A DNA stretch of 64,000 bases from Microbulbifer sp. VAAF005 (GTDB lineage Bacteria; Pseudomonadota; Gammaproteobacteria; Pseudomonadales; Cellvibrionaceae), in the NCBI RefSeq assembly GCF_030012985.1, contig NZ_CP120233.1:2277001-2341000 (forward strand), given 5' to 3'. The notes under the pieces were generated by a model, which was not told where the DNA came from, made no database searches, and saw only the letters and a program-made list of their open reading frames with translations. A program made the position numbers and the translations under genes. Below are positions 48,467-57,951 of this stretch, one piece after another (position 1 is the first letter of the stretch; the number at the start of each line of letters is the position of its first letter).

Positions 48467-49494
48467 TTAATCATTCAGGAAACTATTCATGCCTGCATAA
48501 ACTTTTGCGCACTCCCCTTTCACCAAGTCTTCAAGAATCAAAAATGGATGAATCATATCGGAAAAGTGAACATTTTCAGATCTAACACCCACCTCTTCCA
48601 CTTTCCGGTAGTAAATATCCCCAGTATCCCGGTGCGGGCAAAACTCCACGGTAAAAACTAAGGTTTCAGGAAGAGCTGCCGTAAAATCCATAAAAAGAGG
48701 GGATGCTTTTTTCTACACTGCCCCTCAGCAAAATATTGCCCCAAGTACCAAATTGATTTTCGTGCCTCTAAAAAATAGCCTACCGCATTCTCTTCATGGG
48801 ACCGTAAATGCATGGTGTAATCGAGAACCGGATAAATTAAAACCTGCTTTTTAATCTTAATGCTGTAGTCAAATTGAGCCAGGTGAGACATTGTGGCGGC
48901 CAGAGCGCCACCTGCAGAGTCCCCAGCGACAGACAAACTCGGCTGATAATATAAGCCCAATCTATCCAGTGCCGCCCAAACTCCAATAACTGCAGCATAG
49001 CAATCTGTTACTGCGCTCGGATAGCGATTCTCAGGGGCCAACCGGTACTCAGGCGCAACAACAATATGTCGAGTCTCCCGGGCAATCTTTCTGCAAATCG
49101 GGTCAAATGAATAAACGTTTCCAGCTACATGACCACCGCCATGAAAATAGACAAGAACTGGTAGAACTTCATCGGGATAGGGGACAAAGACTCTTACGGG
49201 TACGTCATATCCAGAGGCATAGATAATGCCATCTTGCACCGAGGCAACATCTGGAATATCGGTCACATACTTATCTATAAACTTTGTGGTCGATTCCCGA
49301 ACATTGATGGGGTTGAACTCAAAGCCCTTCGAGTAGAGCTCTTTCATAGAGCTGTTGAATTCTTCGAGAAACCCCGAAAGGCGGTCATTTACTTTACGCA
49401 TTGTCGTTACAGCCAGGATAGAAGAGACTTCGCCGTACCCGTGAATATGAGCCCCTTCACCGGGTACGACGTCGATAGCTTGTATCCCCACCAC
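48467..49494 (-). CDS. Alpha/beta hydrolase (hormone-sensitive-lipase family), frameshifted
   Basis: Esterase-like enzyme. The main frame carries the HSL-family oxyanion motif HGGGHVAGN, the nucleophile elbow GDSAGGALAA, and APEYRLAPENRYPSAV. The frame is lost in the T run 48707-48712. One added base joins CRKK to ASPLFMDFTAALPE and continues with FCPHRDTG, then the catalytic His region (SENVHFSDMIHPFLIL) to 48467. Full length ~342 aa from the GTG at 49494; an ATG 31 residues in is an alternative start. Substrate unknown. Confidence 0.82.
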
Positions 49495-49570
49495 AACAAC
49501 AGCCCTAAATCTCCTGGCGAAAATGCCTGAAACGACATTTCATCTAGTGATAGCTACGAGCCCAAACTAC

Positions 49571-50173
49571 TCAAGAGGAGTAAAAGACCGGTGCGGATAC
49601 ATAACTCCAGAATAGAACTGTAGCAACCATAATAATGACTGCCATGACGAGTGACACCGTAATAATCGCACTGGCAAAAAGGAAGCCACGCTCTTCAGAA
49701 ACACCCATCACAATAGGAATTCCCAAATAAAGCAGATAGACGGCGTAAGCAACCGCCAGAGTTGCGAGCAGTATGTCCAGCCACAACACAGGGTAAACCC
49801 CTGCAATACCCACAATAAAAATAGGCGTGGCAGTGAAACCCGCTACAACAACGCCTTTAAGGGGGTGAGTTTCGGCTCCGTAAGTCTTGGCCATCCAATG
49901 GATGAAATAACCAATAGCAGTGACAGCCAAAACCATTGTGCAATAAAATACGGCAACCAATTCCAAAGCACTTTGTCCCGTAATTCTCACCGGGGTACCA
50001 GTGCCAATCGTCCAGCCAACTTGTGTCGTGCCAAAATACCACGCAGCTGCAGGAAGTAATGCCAGAACGATGACATAAGGAACCTGTCTACGCAGATTAC
50101 GTTCAGAGAGACTGCCAATAAGCTGCCACTGTCTACGTGGTTGCAGCATAAGGCCAAGCATATGGGTCAACAT
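49571..50173 (-). CDS. Yip1-family membrane protein
   Basis: A 200-aa protein with five hydrophobic helices (~30-48, 68-90, 104-128, 132-150, 160-192) after a basic N-region (MLGLMLQPRRQWQLIGSLSE). The spacing matches bacterial YIP1-domain (DUF1282-like) proteins. Function is unknown in bacteria. It is monocistronic on the minus strand between the esterase and the aminotransferase. Confidence 0.78.
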   Translation of the reverse strand: MLTHMLGLMLQPRRQWQLIGSLSERNLRRQVPYVIVLALLPAAAWYFGTTQVGWTIGTGTPVRITGQSALELVAVFYCTMVLAVTAIGYFIHWMAKTYGAETHPLKGVVVAGFTATPIFIVGIAGVYPVLWLDILLATLAVAYAVYLLYLGIPIVMGVSEERGFLFASAIITVSLVMAVIIMVATVLFWSYVSAPVFYSS

Positions 50174-50470
50174 CTCGTTATCCTCAACTGTGCAAGGAAC
50201 TATAAGCGAGACCTATTAGCTCAAATTGATCTTGGAACTGCTGGTCAAAATGAGGTGTACCGCAATCAGGCCACTCTCAAGCTCCAATTTATTTCTTATT
50301 TAACCCCTTCACTTTTAGGTGTTAAGGTCGCACAAGTCAACAAACTCAATTAAATTGGCGGGAATGTTTACGCGAGCGTTTCGCTTGGAAACAAGTAAAT
50401 AGAAAACACTGCTACAAAAAAACCCGCGAAGGATAAAGCAGGGTTTATGGTGGGGAAAGCTGATTACTAG

Positions 50471-50499
50471 ACCCAGGCAGCCTTGGAAACTGCCCGGGT
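50471..50499. terminator. Hairpin downstream of ilvE
   Basis: ACCCAGGCAG / CTGCCCGGGT pair with one mismatch around a 9-nt loop, 16 nt past the ilvE stop. There is no T tract. The rest of the 341-nt gap (50174-50514) shows no gene and includes the Yip1 promoter region. Confidence 0.4.
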
Positions 50500-50514
50500 A
50501 CGAAGATTCAGTAC

Positions 50515-51578
50515 TTAAACTACAGGCTCAACAGAATGCATCCACCCGTAAGCATCCTCAGAACGCCCCTCCTGAATATCCAGCAGTGCTTGTCGCAAAC
50601 GCTCTGCAACAGGACCTGGGGCATCGGCTAGTTCGTACCCTCTATCACCATCGCCAATTACGCTGATAGGACTGATTATTGCAGCAGTACCGCAAGCAAA
50701 AGCTTCGCTACAGTCTCCAGAAGCTATCTGCTCTAACAGCTCATCAATGGGGATCGCCCGCTCAACAACCTTGTACCCCAATCCCTCCGCAAGCTGGATC
50801 AGAGAATATCGTGTGATGCCCTCGAGAATTGAGCCGTTCAACGCTGGGGTATATATAGTGCCATCAATGACCGCAAAAAAATTCATCCCTGACAGCTCAT
50901 CGATACTCTGCCGATTAGAGGGGCTCAACCAAAGCGACTGATCATAACCTCGCTCTTTAAGGCGGCCGATACTAAGTAGAGAACTGGCATAATTTCCGCC
51001 AACTTTGGCATCCCCAGTTCCCCCTACTGCAGCTCGAGCATCTTCTCTCTCAACCCACAAACGCATATTGCCGGAATGGTAGGCTTCCGAGGGACTAGCT
51101 ATTACATAAAATTCATAGGCATTACTGGCTGAAACCGTTAGGTCCGGCTGGGTTCCCATTAGGAAAGGACGCAGGTACAGGGACTCACCGCTGTTGCTCG
51201 GGAGCAGGCCAGCGCAGTAAGCAGTCACAACACGAACGCCATCCAGGAACAGGGACTCAGGAACCGGAGGCATACATAAGCGCTTAGCTGAATATGCCAT
51301 TCGTGCAGCATTCATTTCGGGCCTGAACAGTGCAGCTCCCCCTCGGAAGTTCGATAGGCCTTCATTCCTTCAAAGCATGACTGCGCGTAGTGAAGTACCT
51401 TAGCAGCAGGGTCGACGGTCAGAGGCGCATAGGGGATCAACTCTCCACTACTCCAGCAACCATCCTGCCAAATGGCGCGAAACATTACTGGGGCCATGGC
51501 GGTTCCAAAGCCCAGCTTCTCGGGTGCTTCATAGCCCCTAAGGCTTACCGCGATCTCTGGATCGATATAGATACTCAC
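50515..51578 (-). CDS. ilvE: Branched-chain amino acid aminotransferase, frameshifted
   Basis: PLP fold-type IV enzyme for Ile/Leu/Val. N-terminal frame 51578-~51330 reads FGTAMAPVMFRAIWQDGCWS and HYAQSCFEGMKAYRT. The other frame (51315 down to 50515) continues MNAARMAYSAKRLCMPPVPE, then YLRPFLMGTQPDLTVSASNA, AKVGGNYASSLLSIGRLKER with the Schiff-base Lys, and EAFACGTAAIISPI. One missing base near 51331 restores HLFRPEMNAAR, the family sequence. About 354 aa intended. This is the eukaryotic-like BCAT subgroup. Probably error rather than loss. Confidence 0.88.
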
Positions 51579-52196
51579 TGAGCTCTCCTCTGAATTCGAA
51601 TCAGCTGATTATGGCGCTTGTTACGCTGCAATCCAAATAGATCAACCTCTGATACAGCAACAGCAGTAATCTAACCCCAAATTCAGCCTACTTGTTAGGA
51701 CGATGATCCACCTATTTAGCTTCCGCCATCCTGATGTGGCACCAGCGCCAACCAAGCCACTCGCTACACTTCGCTGCCAAGTCGCGATATCAGACGTAAT
51801 CAACAAATTTTTGGCATCTACTTACAGTCCCTCACCCCTAATTTGCACTCCCAACTGCTAAACCAAAAGGGTGGTCACAGGCATGCTGGCGCAATGGGCA
51901 TTAAGTGGCTGAAGTACCCGCCGCAGCTTCCTTCTTGGCACATAGTGCTAGCTATACTGACTAATACGCGGCCAGGCAGGCATTTATAAGCATCCAGTCG
52001 CGCCGTCACTGTGAGCTTGAGGATACCCCCTCAATGCGCTCAGGGTCGAGAGAACCACATTCAGGAGAGAACTTCCGCCGTATTCGCTGTTGCAGTGGGC
52101 GAGCGGAAATAAGACCCGAAAACTGACAGGTGCAGGTTCCAACCTCAGCTGTTTGGTATTCGGTGAAGCCAAATATGAAACGGAAGTGGTTCAATC
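51579..52196. other. 618-bp intergenic region, divergent upstream regions
   Basis: Separates ilvE (minus) from the VWA-system operon (plus). I see no plausible gene. A -10-like TATACT lies at 51953-51958, but no -35 at good spacing. A promoter for the downstream cluster must lie here or nearer 52150. Confidence 0.45.
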
Positions 52197-53495
52197 GTGA
52201 CACAGATAGATACCAGCAATTCCTTTGCTATCGGCTTGATGTTTACAGCCACAGCACTGCTGTGTAATGGCGCCCTGGCCGACGATGGCGCACCTGTGGC
52301 AGTCCAAACTAATGCACCTCCAAAAGCCTTTATTGAAGCCGCCTCGAAACCACTCAAGAAAACCCCTCGACAGCTAAGGCCCTCCGAGGCTGTCGAAAAT
52401 TATCGTGAACGTATAGAGGAGCTCGAAGCCCAATATGGTGCTTATGGCGCCGGTATTGATGAACAGCTTTTGGGGCTAGCCACCGCATTACAGAAAGCTG
52501 GCGATCATGAGCAGGCTGTCACTGAATTTCGTCGTGCAATGCTGATTAGCAGAGTCAATGAGGGGCTCTATTCCCTAAGTCAAATCCCTATGATCAAGCG
52601 CTTGATCGAGAGCCAAATAGCGCTCAACCAATGGGAAGAAGCCAATGACAATCAGCAATACCTTTACTGGCTCTATCAGAAGAATTACGGAGAGAAAGAT
52701 CCTCGGATGTTGCCAGTAATCAACAACCTGAGCCGGTGGCATTTACAGGCATATGTGGAGGAAAAAGGAGACACTCTATTTGAGCACCTAATTAGTGCAA
52801 CCAACCTTTACAGCTTGGCTGTTGATATCATTACGAAAAATTTTGGTTCTGCCGACTTGCGTCTTGTGGATGCCCTGCGCGGATTAAAAGCTACTAATTA
52901 TTATCTCGCTACCTACAAGGGCGAGCCCAATTCACCGGTATTTGTAAACGCCAGTTTTGGTGGCAGTAGCTCTGACTCACACCAGAGGACCAAACTAGAC
53001 CACTATCGGATGAAAAGTTTTAAAACCGGAAAAAAAGCCATTACTCGCATCGTAGATGTTTACCAGAGAAATCCCAAGTCGCCACCGGCTGCCTCTGCAA
53101 AAGCCAAAGTTGAATTAGGCGACTGGTATATGATGTTTAACAAGTGGCACTCTGCACGTCAAACCTATGGAGAAGCTTATAAAGCACTTTGGGATAATGG
53201 TGCTTCTAACGAAGAAATAGAAGATATTTTTGGAAAACCCGTAGCTCTACCCTCGCTTCCCGTACTGGAATCGGACAGCAAAACTCTAGCTAACTCACGA
53301 ATTACGGTCTCCTATGATGTCACCGCTTTTGGCAAAGCAAGAAATATAAAAATATTGAGGGCTTACCCATCCGATAAAGTAAAAATTCGATCAAAAGTTA
53401 AAAATATTCTAAAACGCGCCAAGTTCAGACCACGCTTTGAAGATGGAGAGGCGGTGGAAACTCAAGGAATTGTACAGCGCTTTATATTTGACTGA
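52197..53495 (+). CDS. Periplasmic TPR-like protein with TonB-C-like C-terminal domain
   Basis: First gene of the uncharacterised cluster. GTG start with GGAAGTGG upstream. The 432 aa comprise a signal-peptide-like N-terminus (IGLMFTATALLCNGALADDG), helical repeats (LLGLATALQKAGDHEQAVTE, DNQQYLYWLYQKNYGEKDPR), and a C-terminal ~75-residue segment (SRITVSYDVTAFGKARNIKI, VKNILKRAKFRPRFEDGEAV) that fits the TonB C-terminal fold. It has no TonB anchor or Pro-rich arm, so the domain probably serves protein or peptidoglycan contact rather than receptor energising. Confidence 0.75.
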   Translation: MTQIDTSNSFAIGLMFTATALLCNGALADDGAPVAVQTNAPPKAFIEAASKPLKKTPRQLRPSEAVENYRERIEELEAQYGAYGAGIDEQLLGLATALQKAGDHEQAVTEFRRAMLISRVNEGLYSLSQIPMIKRLIESQIALNQWEEANDNQQYLYWLYQKNYGEKDPRMLPVINNLSRWHLQAYVEEKGDTLFEHLISATNLYSLAVDIITKNFGSADLRLVDALRGLKATNYYLATYKGEPNSPVFVNASFGGSSSDSHQRTKLDHYRMKSFKTGKKAITRIVDVYQRNPKSPPAASAKAKVELGDWYMMFNKWHSARQTYGEAYKALWDNGASNEEIEDIFGKPVALPSLPVLESDSKTLANSRITVSYDVTAFGKARNIKILRAYPSDKVKIRSKVKNILKRAKFRPRFEDGEAVETQGIVQRFIFD

Positions 53496-53653
53496 GATAC
53501 TTATCACCACTCACACAAGCTCGGCCTGGATCCTACGCAAATAGTCAAATAACAACTATTTTTAAAGTTCCACGTCGAGCATTTGCTAAAGCCGGAAAGA
53601 CGTCCATCGTGTCTCGTCCGGCCACACCGGCAAACAGTCTAGGAGAGAAAGAG

Positions 53654-54781
53654 ATGACACCTCAAGCTGCGGTAGAAAATTTTCACCGCCATAGCTGTTT
53701 GTCGAAAGTACTGACATCTATTACCTTGGCGGTCGTTTTGACCAGTGGATGTAAGAGTCAGCAAACTCAGTCGCAGCCACCGGCGATGCCATCCCCTCCA
53801 TCCTCCAGCTCGTCTTCCAGTTCTACATCGCAGTCGAACAATAGCAGTAGCTCGCAAAGCTCAAGCCAGTCTACGGCGTCGAGCAATGGACAGCCTAGCA
53901 GCAGCTCCTCAAGTCAGCCCAGTGCGAATATGCCAACGGCAAGATCAGAGCAGAGCCAATCCACTAGTAGCGGCAGTAGTGGGTCAGAGTCGAGGGATCA
54001 GAGTTCACCAGGCGACCAAATGCCAAACCCAGATGGCTCAAATGATCCATCGTCACCAATATATTCCGACCCAGAACAAACCAGTCAAACTCAGGAAAAA
54101 CCTTCTGACCCTTCATCCGGGGAAGACGGAACTCCGCCCGAGGAAATTGACTTTTCAGAGGAAGAGCAATCATCTTCATCTTCATCTTCATCTTCCAGTA
54201 GCAGCTCTGCAGCTGACGGCGCTACTGCAAGTAATTCAAACTCTGGGCAGCCTGGTGGTGGCTCACCACGCTCCGGTAGCGCTCCCAATGAAGCTCCCTC
54301 TTCATCGGCAGATCGCGTTGCCGAACTTGAGGGCCAATTTGAATCCACTATGGTCAGCTATGACGGCATGATTTTGCGGGAGCGTGACTTTGTAAGAAAC
54401 AGACCGGGATCAGCCTCTACAGAAAATGAAGAGGAAGCGATGGATGAAGCTCCTCCGTCAGGAGAATCTCTGGAAGACTTAATTCAATCTGCAGAGGCTG
54501 AAATTCCACCAGCGCCCAATGTGGGCCCTACCTCAGGTAAGGGACCAAAAAATAATAACTCCAGTGGCCAAATTACTGGCCCCGGCCTACCTGCCTCAGG
54601 TCGTAAAGGTGATTTTGACCACACAGGTTCACAAACTGTTGTCCCTGCCGATATACCCAGTGGTACTGATGATGACGTCGTGGCCCGGCAAATTCGTGAA
54701 GCCGCTACACGCGAAACCGATCCCGAATTGCGCGAGAAACTATGGGAAGAGTATCGCAAGTATAAAAGTGCAACGCAGTAG
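53654..54781 (+). CDS. Serine-rich lipoprotein of the VWA cluster
   Basis: From ATG 53654 (AGGAGAGAAAGAG upstream) the product is 375 aa. A lipobox (VVLTSGC) is followed by ~160 residues of extreme Ser/Gln/Pro low complexity with Ser runs at ~45-60 and ~170-180, then an acidic/Pro segment and a conserved-looking end (DIPSGTDDDVVARQIREAAT, DPELREKLWEEYRKYK). The C-terminal helix may be the functional part, the rest a flexible tether across the periplasm. No known domain. It is 17 nt upstream of the next lipoprotein gene. Confidence 0.7.
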   Translation: MTPQAAVENFHRHSCLSKVLTSITLAVVLTSGCKSQQTQSQPPAMPSPPSSSSSSSSTSQSNNSSSSQSSSQSTASSNGQPSSSSSSQPSANMPTARSEQSQSTSSGSSGSESRDQSSPGDQMPNPDGSNDPSSPIYSDPEQTSQTQEKPSDPSSGEDGTPPEEIDFSEEEQSSSSSSSSSSSSSAADGATASNSNSGQPGGGSPRSGSAPNEAPSSSADRVAELEGQFESTMVSYDGMILRERDFVRNRPGSASTENEEEAMDEAPPSGESLEDLIQSAEAEIPPAPNVGPTSGKGPKNNNSSGQITGPGLPASGRKGDFDHTGSQTVVPADIPSGTDDDVVARQIREAATRETDPELREKLWEEYRKYKSATQ

Positions 54782-54798
54782 CCTTGGAGAACACCGAT

Positions 54799-56019
54799 AT
54801 GTCGACCAACCAAAGCACCCGACCGGTAAAATATCAACTCTTCACAAGGGCCATAGCATTTTTACTGACCCTTGTTTTAATCAATGGATGTACCACTACA
54901 GAAGTTAGAACCACCGCATTTACTCCCCTGACGATTGAAGATAACAATGTTCCGGAAGAGAGGCTTCTGGATGTCGGCGTCATCCAATTCAATCCGGGGC
55001 TCGACGTAGCACAAGCTGATGAAGATGAGCTTGTTTTCCCCGAACTACGCCAAGCAGAATCCCGTTATATGGCTGTCACTCTTGCCGATTCATTACAGTC
55101 CAGCCTGGGGTGGGGAGCTGTAAGGGTTATTCCATCGAGCCGCACCAATATTGATGTGACCGTATCCGGGCGTATTTTGCAATCTGATGGAGAAAAGCTG
55201 ACGGTGGAAATCACCGTATCCGATTCCCGGGGGCAGTTGTGGTTTACCAAGCAGTATTCAGAGAACGCATCCCACTATGCCTACGACCGAAAGCACCCTA
55301 CTGAAGGAGATGCTTTTCAGGGAATCTATAACCGTATTGCTAACGATATGCTGAATTACCGACAAAATCTTTCAAATCAGCAAATCGTAGAGCTGCGCAC
55401 AATTTCTGAGATGCGGTTTGCACGGGATTTTTCTCCCCAGGCATTCAATCGCTATTTAACTCAAAGCGCTGAGGGTGTCTATTTTTTAAGTGCTTTACCC
55501 GCAGAGAATGACCCCATGTTACAGAGGGTAAGAAAAATACGGGAAAGAGATTATCTGTTTGTCGACACTCTGCAGGAGTACTACGGCACCTTCGCCAAAA
55601 GTATGGAAGTTCCCTATCAGGAGTGGCGAGCCCGCAGCTATGAAGAAGTAAGGGAGATGCGAGAGTTAAAGCGCAAAGCCCGCAATCACACAATTATGGG
55701 GGCAGCAGCCATTATTGGAGGTATCGCTGCTGCTGGCGCTGGCACTGGAAGCGCCCAGGCAGCTGGGCAGGTTGGAATCGGTGCCGGGGGCTATCTTGTT
55801 AAAAGTGCATTTGACCGAAAATCCGATGCCAAGATGCATTTGGAAGCTCTGCAAGAATTAGGAGACTCCATCGAGGCAGAGGTAGAACCGCAAATTGTTG
55901 AGCTGGAAGATCGCACTATTACCCTCACAGGTACTGTTGAAAATCAGTATCGGCAATGGCGGGAAATTCTCAAGGAAATCTATGAAGCCGAAACTGGCGC
56001 AGTCAGTAACAGCATTTAA
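54799..56019 (+). CDS. Lipoprotein with glycine-zipper segment
   Basis: From ATG 54799 (GGAG ~9 nt upstream) 406 aa. Lipobox LVLINGC, an alpha/beta domain (LLDVGVIQFNPGLDVAQADE, SRTNIDVTVSGRILQSDGEK, LTVEITVSDSRGQLWFTKQY), a helical middle (EVREMRELKRKARNH), a Gly/Ala stretch (MGAAAIIGGIAAAGAGTGSA) resembling a glycine zipper, and a helical end with ITLTGTVENQYRQWREIL. The first domain recalls outer-membrane lipoprotein domains, but I cannot name a family. Part of the VWA-cluster operon. Confidence 0.65.
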   Translation: MSTNQSTRPVKYQLFTRAIAFLLTLVLINGCTTTEVRTTAFTPLTIEDNNVPEERLLDVGVIQFNPGLDVAQADEDELVFPELRQAESRYMAVTLADSLQSSLGWGAVRVIPSSRTNIDVTVSGRILQSDGEKLTVEITVSDSRGQLWFTKQYSENASHYAYDRKHPTEGDAFQGIYNRIANDMLNYRQNLSNQQIVELRTISEMRFARDFSPQAFNRYLTQSAEGVYFLSALPAENDPMLQRVRKIRERDYLFVDTLQEYYGTFAKSMEVPYQEWRARSYEEVREMRELKRKARNHTIMGAAAIIGGIAAAGAGTGSAQAAGQVGIGAGGYLVKSAFDRKSDAKMHLEALQELGDSIEAEVEPQIVELEDRTITLTGTVENQYRQWREILKEIYEAETGAVSNSI

Positions 56020-56121
56020 ATTACGTTAGAGGTACCCAAAAAGCACGCTAATCAATGTGATTAGTTATTACTGAATACCCAACATCTTCACTGGGTCATT
56101 GAATAACACGGCGGAATCACT

Positions 56122-57678
56122 ATGCAGCACCGCGATAATTCCAAGGAAGATACAGTTCATATAGAGCCCGCAGAATTCACATTCGGCGGAGAGGAAAGCT
56201 CTAAATCCCCTAAGTCAACGACTGCTAACGCTATTCATCAACGGGAGCAAAGGTCCTACTGGCCCGCCGTTCTTGGGGTGATAATGGTAAGCGCACTGGT
56301 CGGTGTATTTTGGGGGCTTCCTCAGGTTGTAAAACCACCAAAGCGTTCAGCCGATACAACTGTCTCCGTACAGCCTGGAAACAGCGCAGCTGTGGAGAGC
56401 AACCAAAAATCTCCTTACAGCGATGCAGAAATAATGCAGCAGCGTAGGGAGGTTCAAAAGGTTCTCCAGGAAATTCTTGAAATCAAAGATGAGCTCAAAG
56501 ATCGAAAGGTAGAAGTATGGGCTTTTGAAGAATTCTACTCTGCTGAAGACTTGGCTCTAAAAGCCGATGAAATTTATCGCAAACGCAATTTTATGGCAGC
56601 GCTCGAAAAATACCGGGAATCACTCCAGGCATTAGAGTACCTGAAAGATAGTATTCCCGAGCGTATTGAAACACATATTAGTGAAGGTAATCGAGCTCTC
56701 AACCAAGGGCATAAGGACTCCGCCAGCGATGCTTTCAAGATGGTATTAACCATATCCAATAACCATCCCAGAGGCCTGAAGGGTATTGAGCGAGCCGACA
56801 AACTCCCCCTCGCTTGGTGGCACTTAACTCAAGGAACAAAGGCATTTAAACAGGCCAAATTGGATTTGGCTCAGGAACAGCTCAAAAAATCTCTCGCGAT
56901 AGACTCAGAAACAACCGATGCTCAGAATCTATTGGCAAAGGTTGAGGGTGCAATTACAGAAAGGGATTACCAAAGCGCGATGTCATCTGGCTACGGTGCA
57001 ATTGCCGAAGAAAAATTTGAATCGGCAAAATCCTATTTTCATCGAGCAAAAAACTTAAAGCCCACGGCAAAAGCCCCCGATATTGGCTTAGCACAAGCAC
57101 AAAATGAAGCCGACAGAGTGCAAATAGAAAAACTCCTCCAACAAGCACGCATGGAAGAAAGCAAGGAAGAATGGCACAGAGCCCTAAAAAGTTATACAGA
57201 CTTGGTCAAGAAGGACTCTAGCCTGGTGGACGCAATAACAGGTAAGGCTAGAGCTGCTGCCAGAGCAAAGCTGGATGACCAGTTAAAAGACTTAATTCAA
57301 GATCCACTAACCCTTGGCGAAGGTAAAAGGAACTATTTTGCCCGACAAGTACTAACAGACGCTCGCAAACTCAATACTAAAACCCCAAGGCTGCAAAGAC
57401 AAATTGAAGACCTTGAAAATGCCCTGACACAAGCCCTGATCCCCTTACCGGTTAAATTCAAGTCGGATCGAACCACTAGTGTCACCATTTACCATGTAGG
57501 GAAATTAGGTAATTTTGACCAGAGGGAAATCGCGCTGAAACCTGGGCGCTATATCGCCATTGGTACCAGAGAAGGTTACCGAGACGTTCGCCAAGAGTTT
57601 GTTGTAAAACCAGGTAAGCCCACAACGGAAGTTGTTATCCAATGTGCCGAAAGAATAAATGGTGCCAATAATAGTTAA
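56122..57678 (+). CDS. Inner-membrane TPR protein with PEGA-like C-terminus
   Basis: A 518-aa protein: cytoplasmic N-tail (~1-45), one membrane helix (WPAVLGVIMVSALVGVFWGL), a coiled coil (~95-125), and TPR-like repeats from ~140 to ~400 (ADEIYRKRNFMAALEKYRES, GTKAFKQAKLDLAQEQLKKS, QARMEESKEEWHRALKSYTD). The last ~70 residues are beta-rich (TSVTIYHVGKLGNFDQREIA, LKPGRYIAIGTREGYRDVRQ), like a PEGA unit. Topology is positive-inside with a periplasmic repeat domain. Its C-terminus resembles the repeats of the SUMF1-like protein encoded next. Confidence 0.72.
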   Translation: MQHRDNSKEDTVHIEPAEFTFGGEESSKSPKSTTANAIHQREQRSYWPAVLGVIMVSALVGVFWGLPQVVKPPKRSADTTVSVQPGNSAAVESNQKSPYSDAEIMQQRREVQKVLQEILEIKDELKDRKVEVWAFEEFYSAEDLALKADEIYRKRNFMAALEKYRESLQALEYLKDSIPERIETHISEGNRALNQGHKDSASDAFKMVLTISNNHPRGLKGIERADKLPLAWWHLTQGTKAFKQAKLDLAQEQLKKSLAIDSETTDAQNLLAKVEGAITERDYQSAMSSGYGAIAEEKFESAKSYFHRAKNLKPTAKAPDIGLAQAQNEADRVQIEKLLQQARMEESKEEWHRALKSYTDLVKKDSSLVDAITGKARAAARAKLDDQLKDLIQDPLTLGEGKRNYFARQVLTDARKLNTKTPRLQRQIEDLENALTQALIPLPVKFKSDRTTSVTIYHVGKLGNFDQREIALKPGRYIAIGTREGYRDVRQEFVVKPGKPTTEVVIQCAERINGANNS

Positions 57679-57744
57679 ATGAGAGAACCCAGACAGCAGC
57701 ATAAACTCTAAAAATAAGATTTTCCGTAATGAGCTCCGATGACA

Positions 57745-57784
57745 ACAGACACCTCGTTGAGCTGAGCGAAACGAGGTGTTCTGT
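57745..57784 (+). other. Long hairpin inside the VWA-cluster operon
   Basis: ACACCTCGTT (57749-57758) / AACGAGGTGT (57770-57779), extended by ACAG / CTGT across a one-base bulge, makes a 14-bp stem with an 11-nt loop. It lies in the 273-nt gap between the TPR and PEGA-SUMF1 genes and lacks a T tract; it may be a processing or stability site, or a partial terminator. Confidence 0.5.
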
Positions 57785-57951
57785 GACAAACACCCTATAA
57801 ATCCCCATGCAGATTACGCCAGCAAGCTAAGCTTTCTGCAGATAGAAAATTGTGTACCCACCTTTGGTCAGGCTGACTGAGCATAAAGCGATGCGTGCCA
57901 AACCAATGCCATTGCGAAAAATCTATAAGTACCAGCAATAGGGAAACATAA

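Noticed and set aside
51984..52203. Two short minus-strand frames upstream of the VWA cluster
   Set aside because: Both lack ribosome sites and domains, and overlap each other and the likely promoter region.
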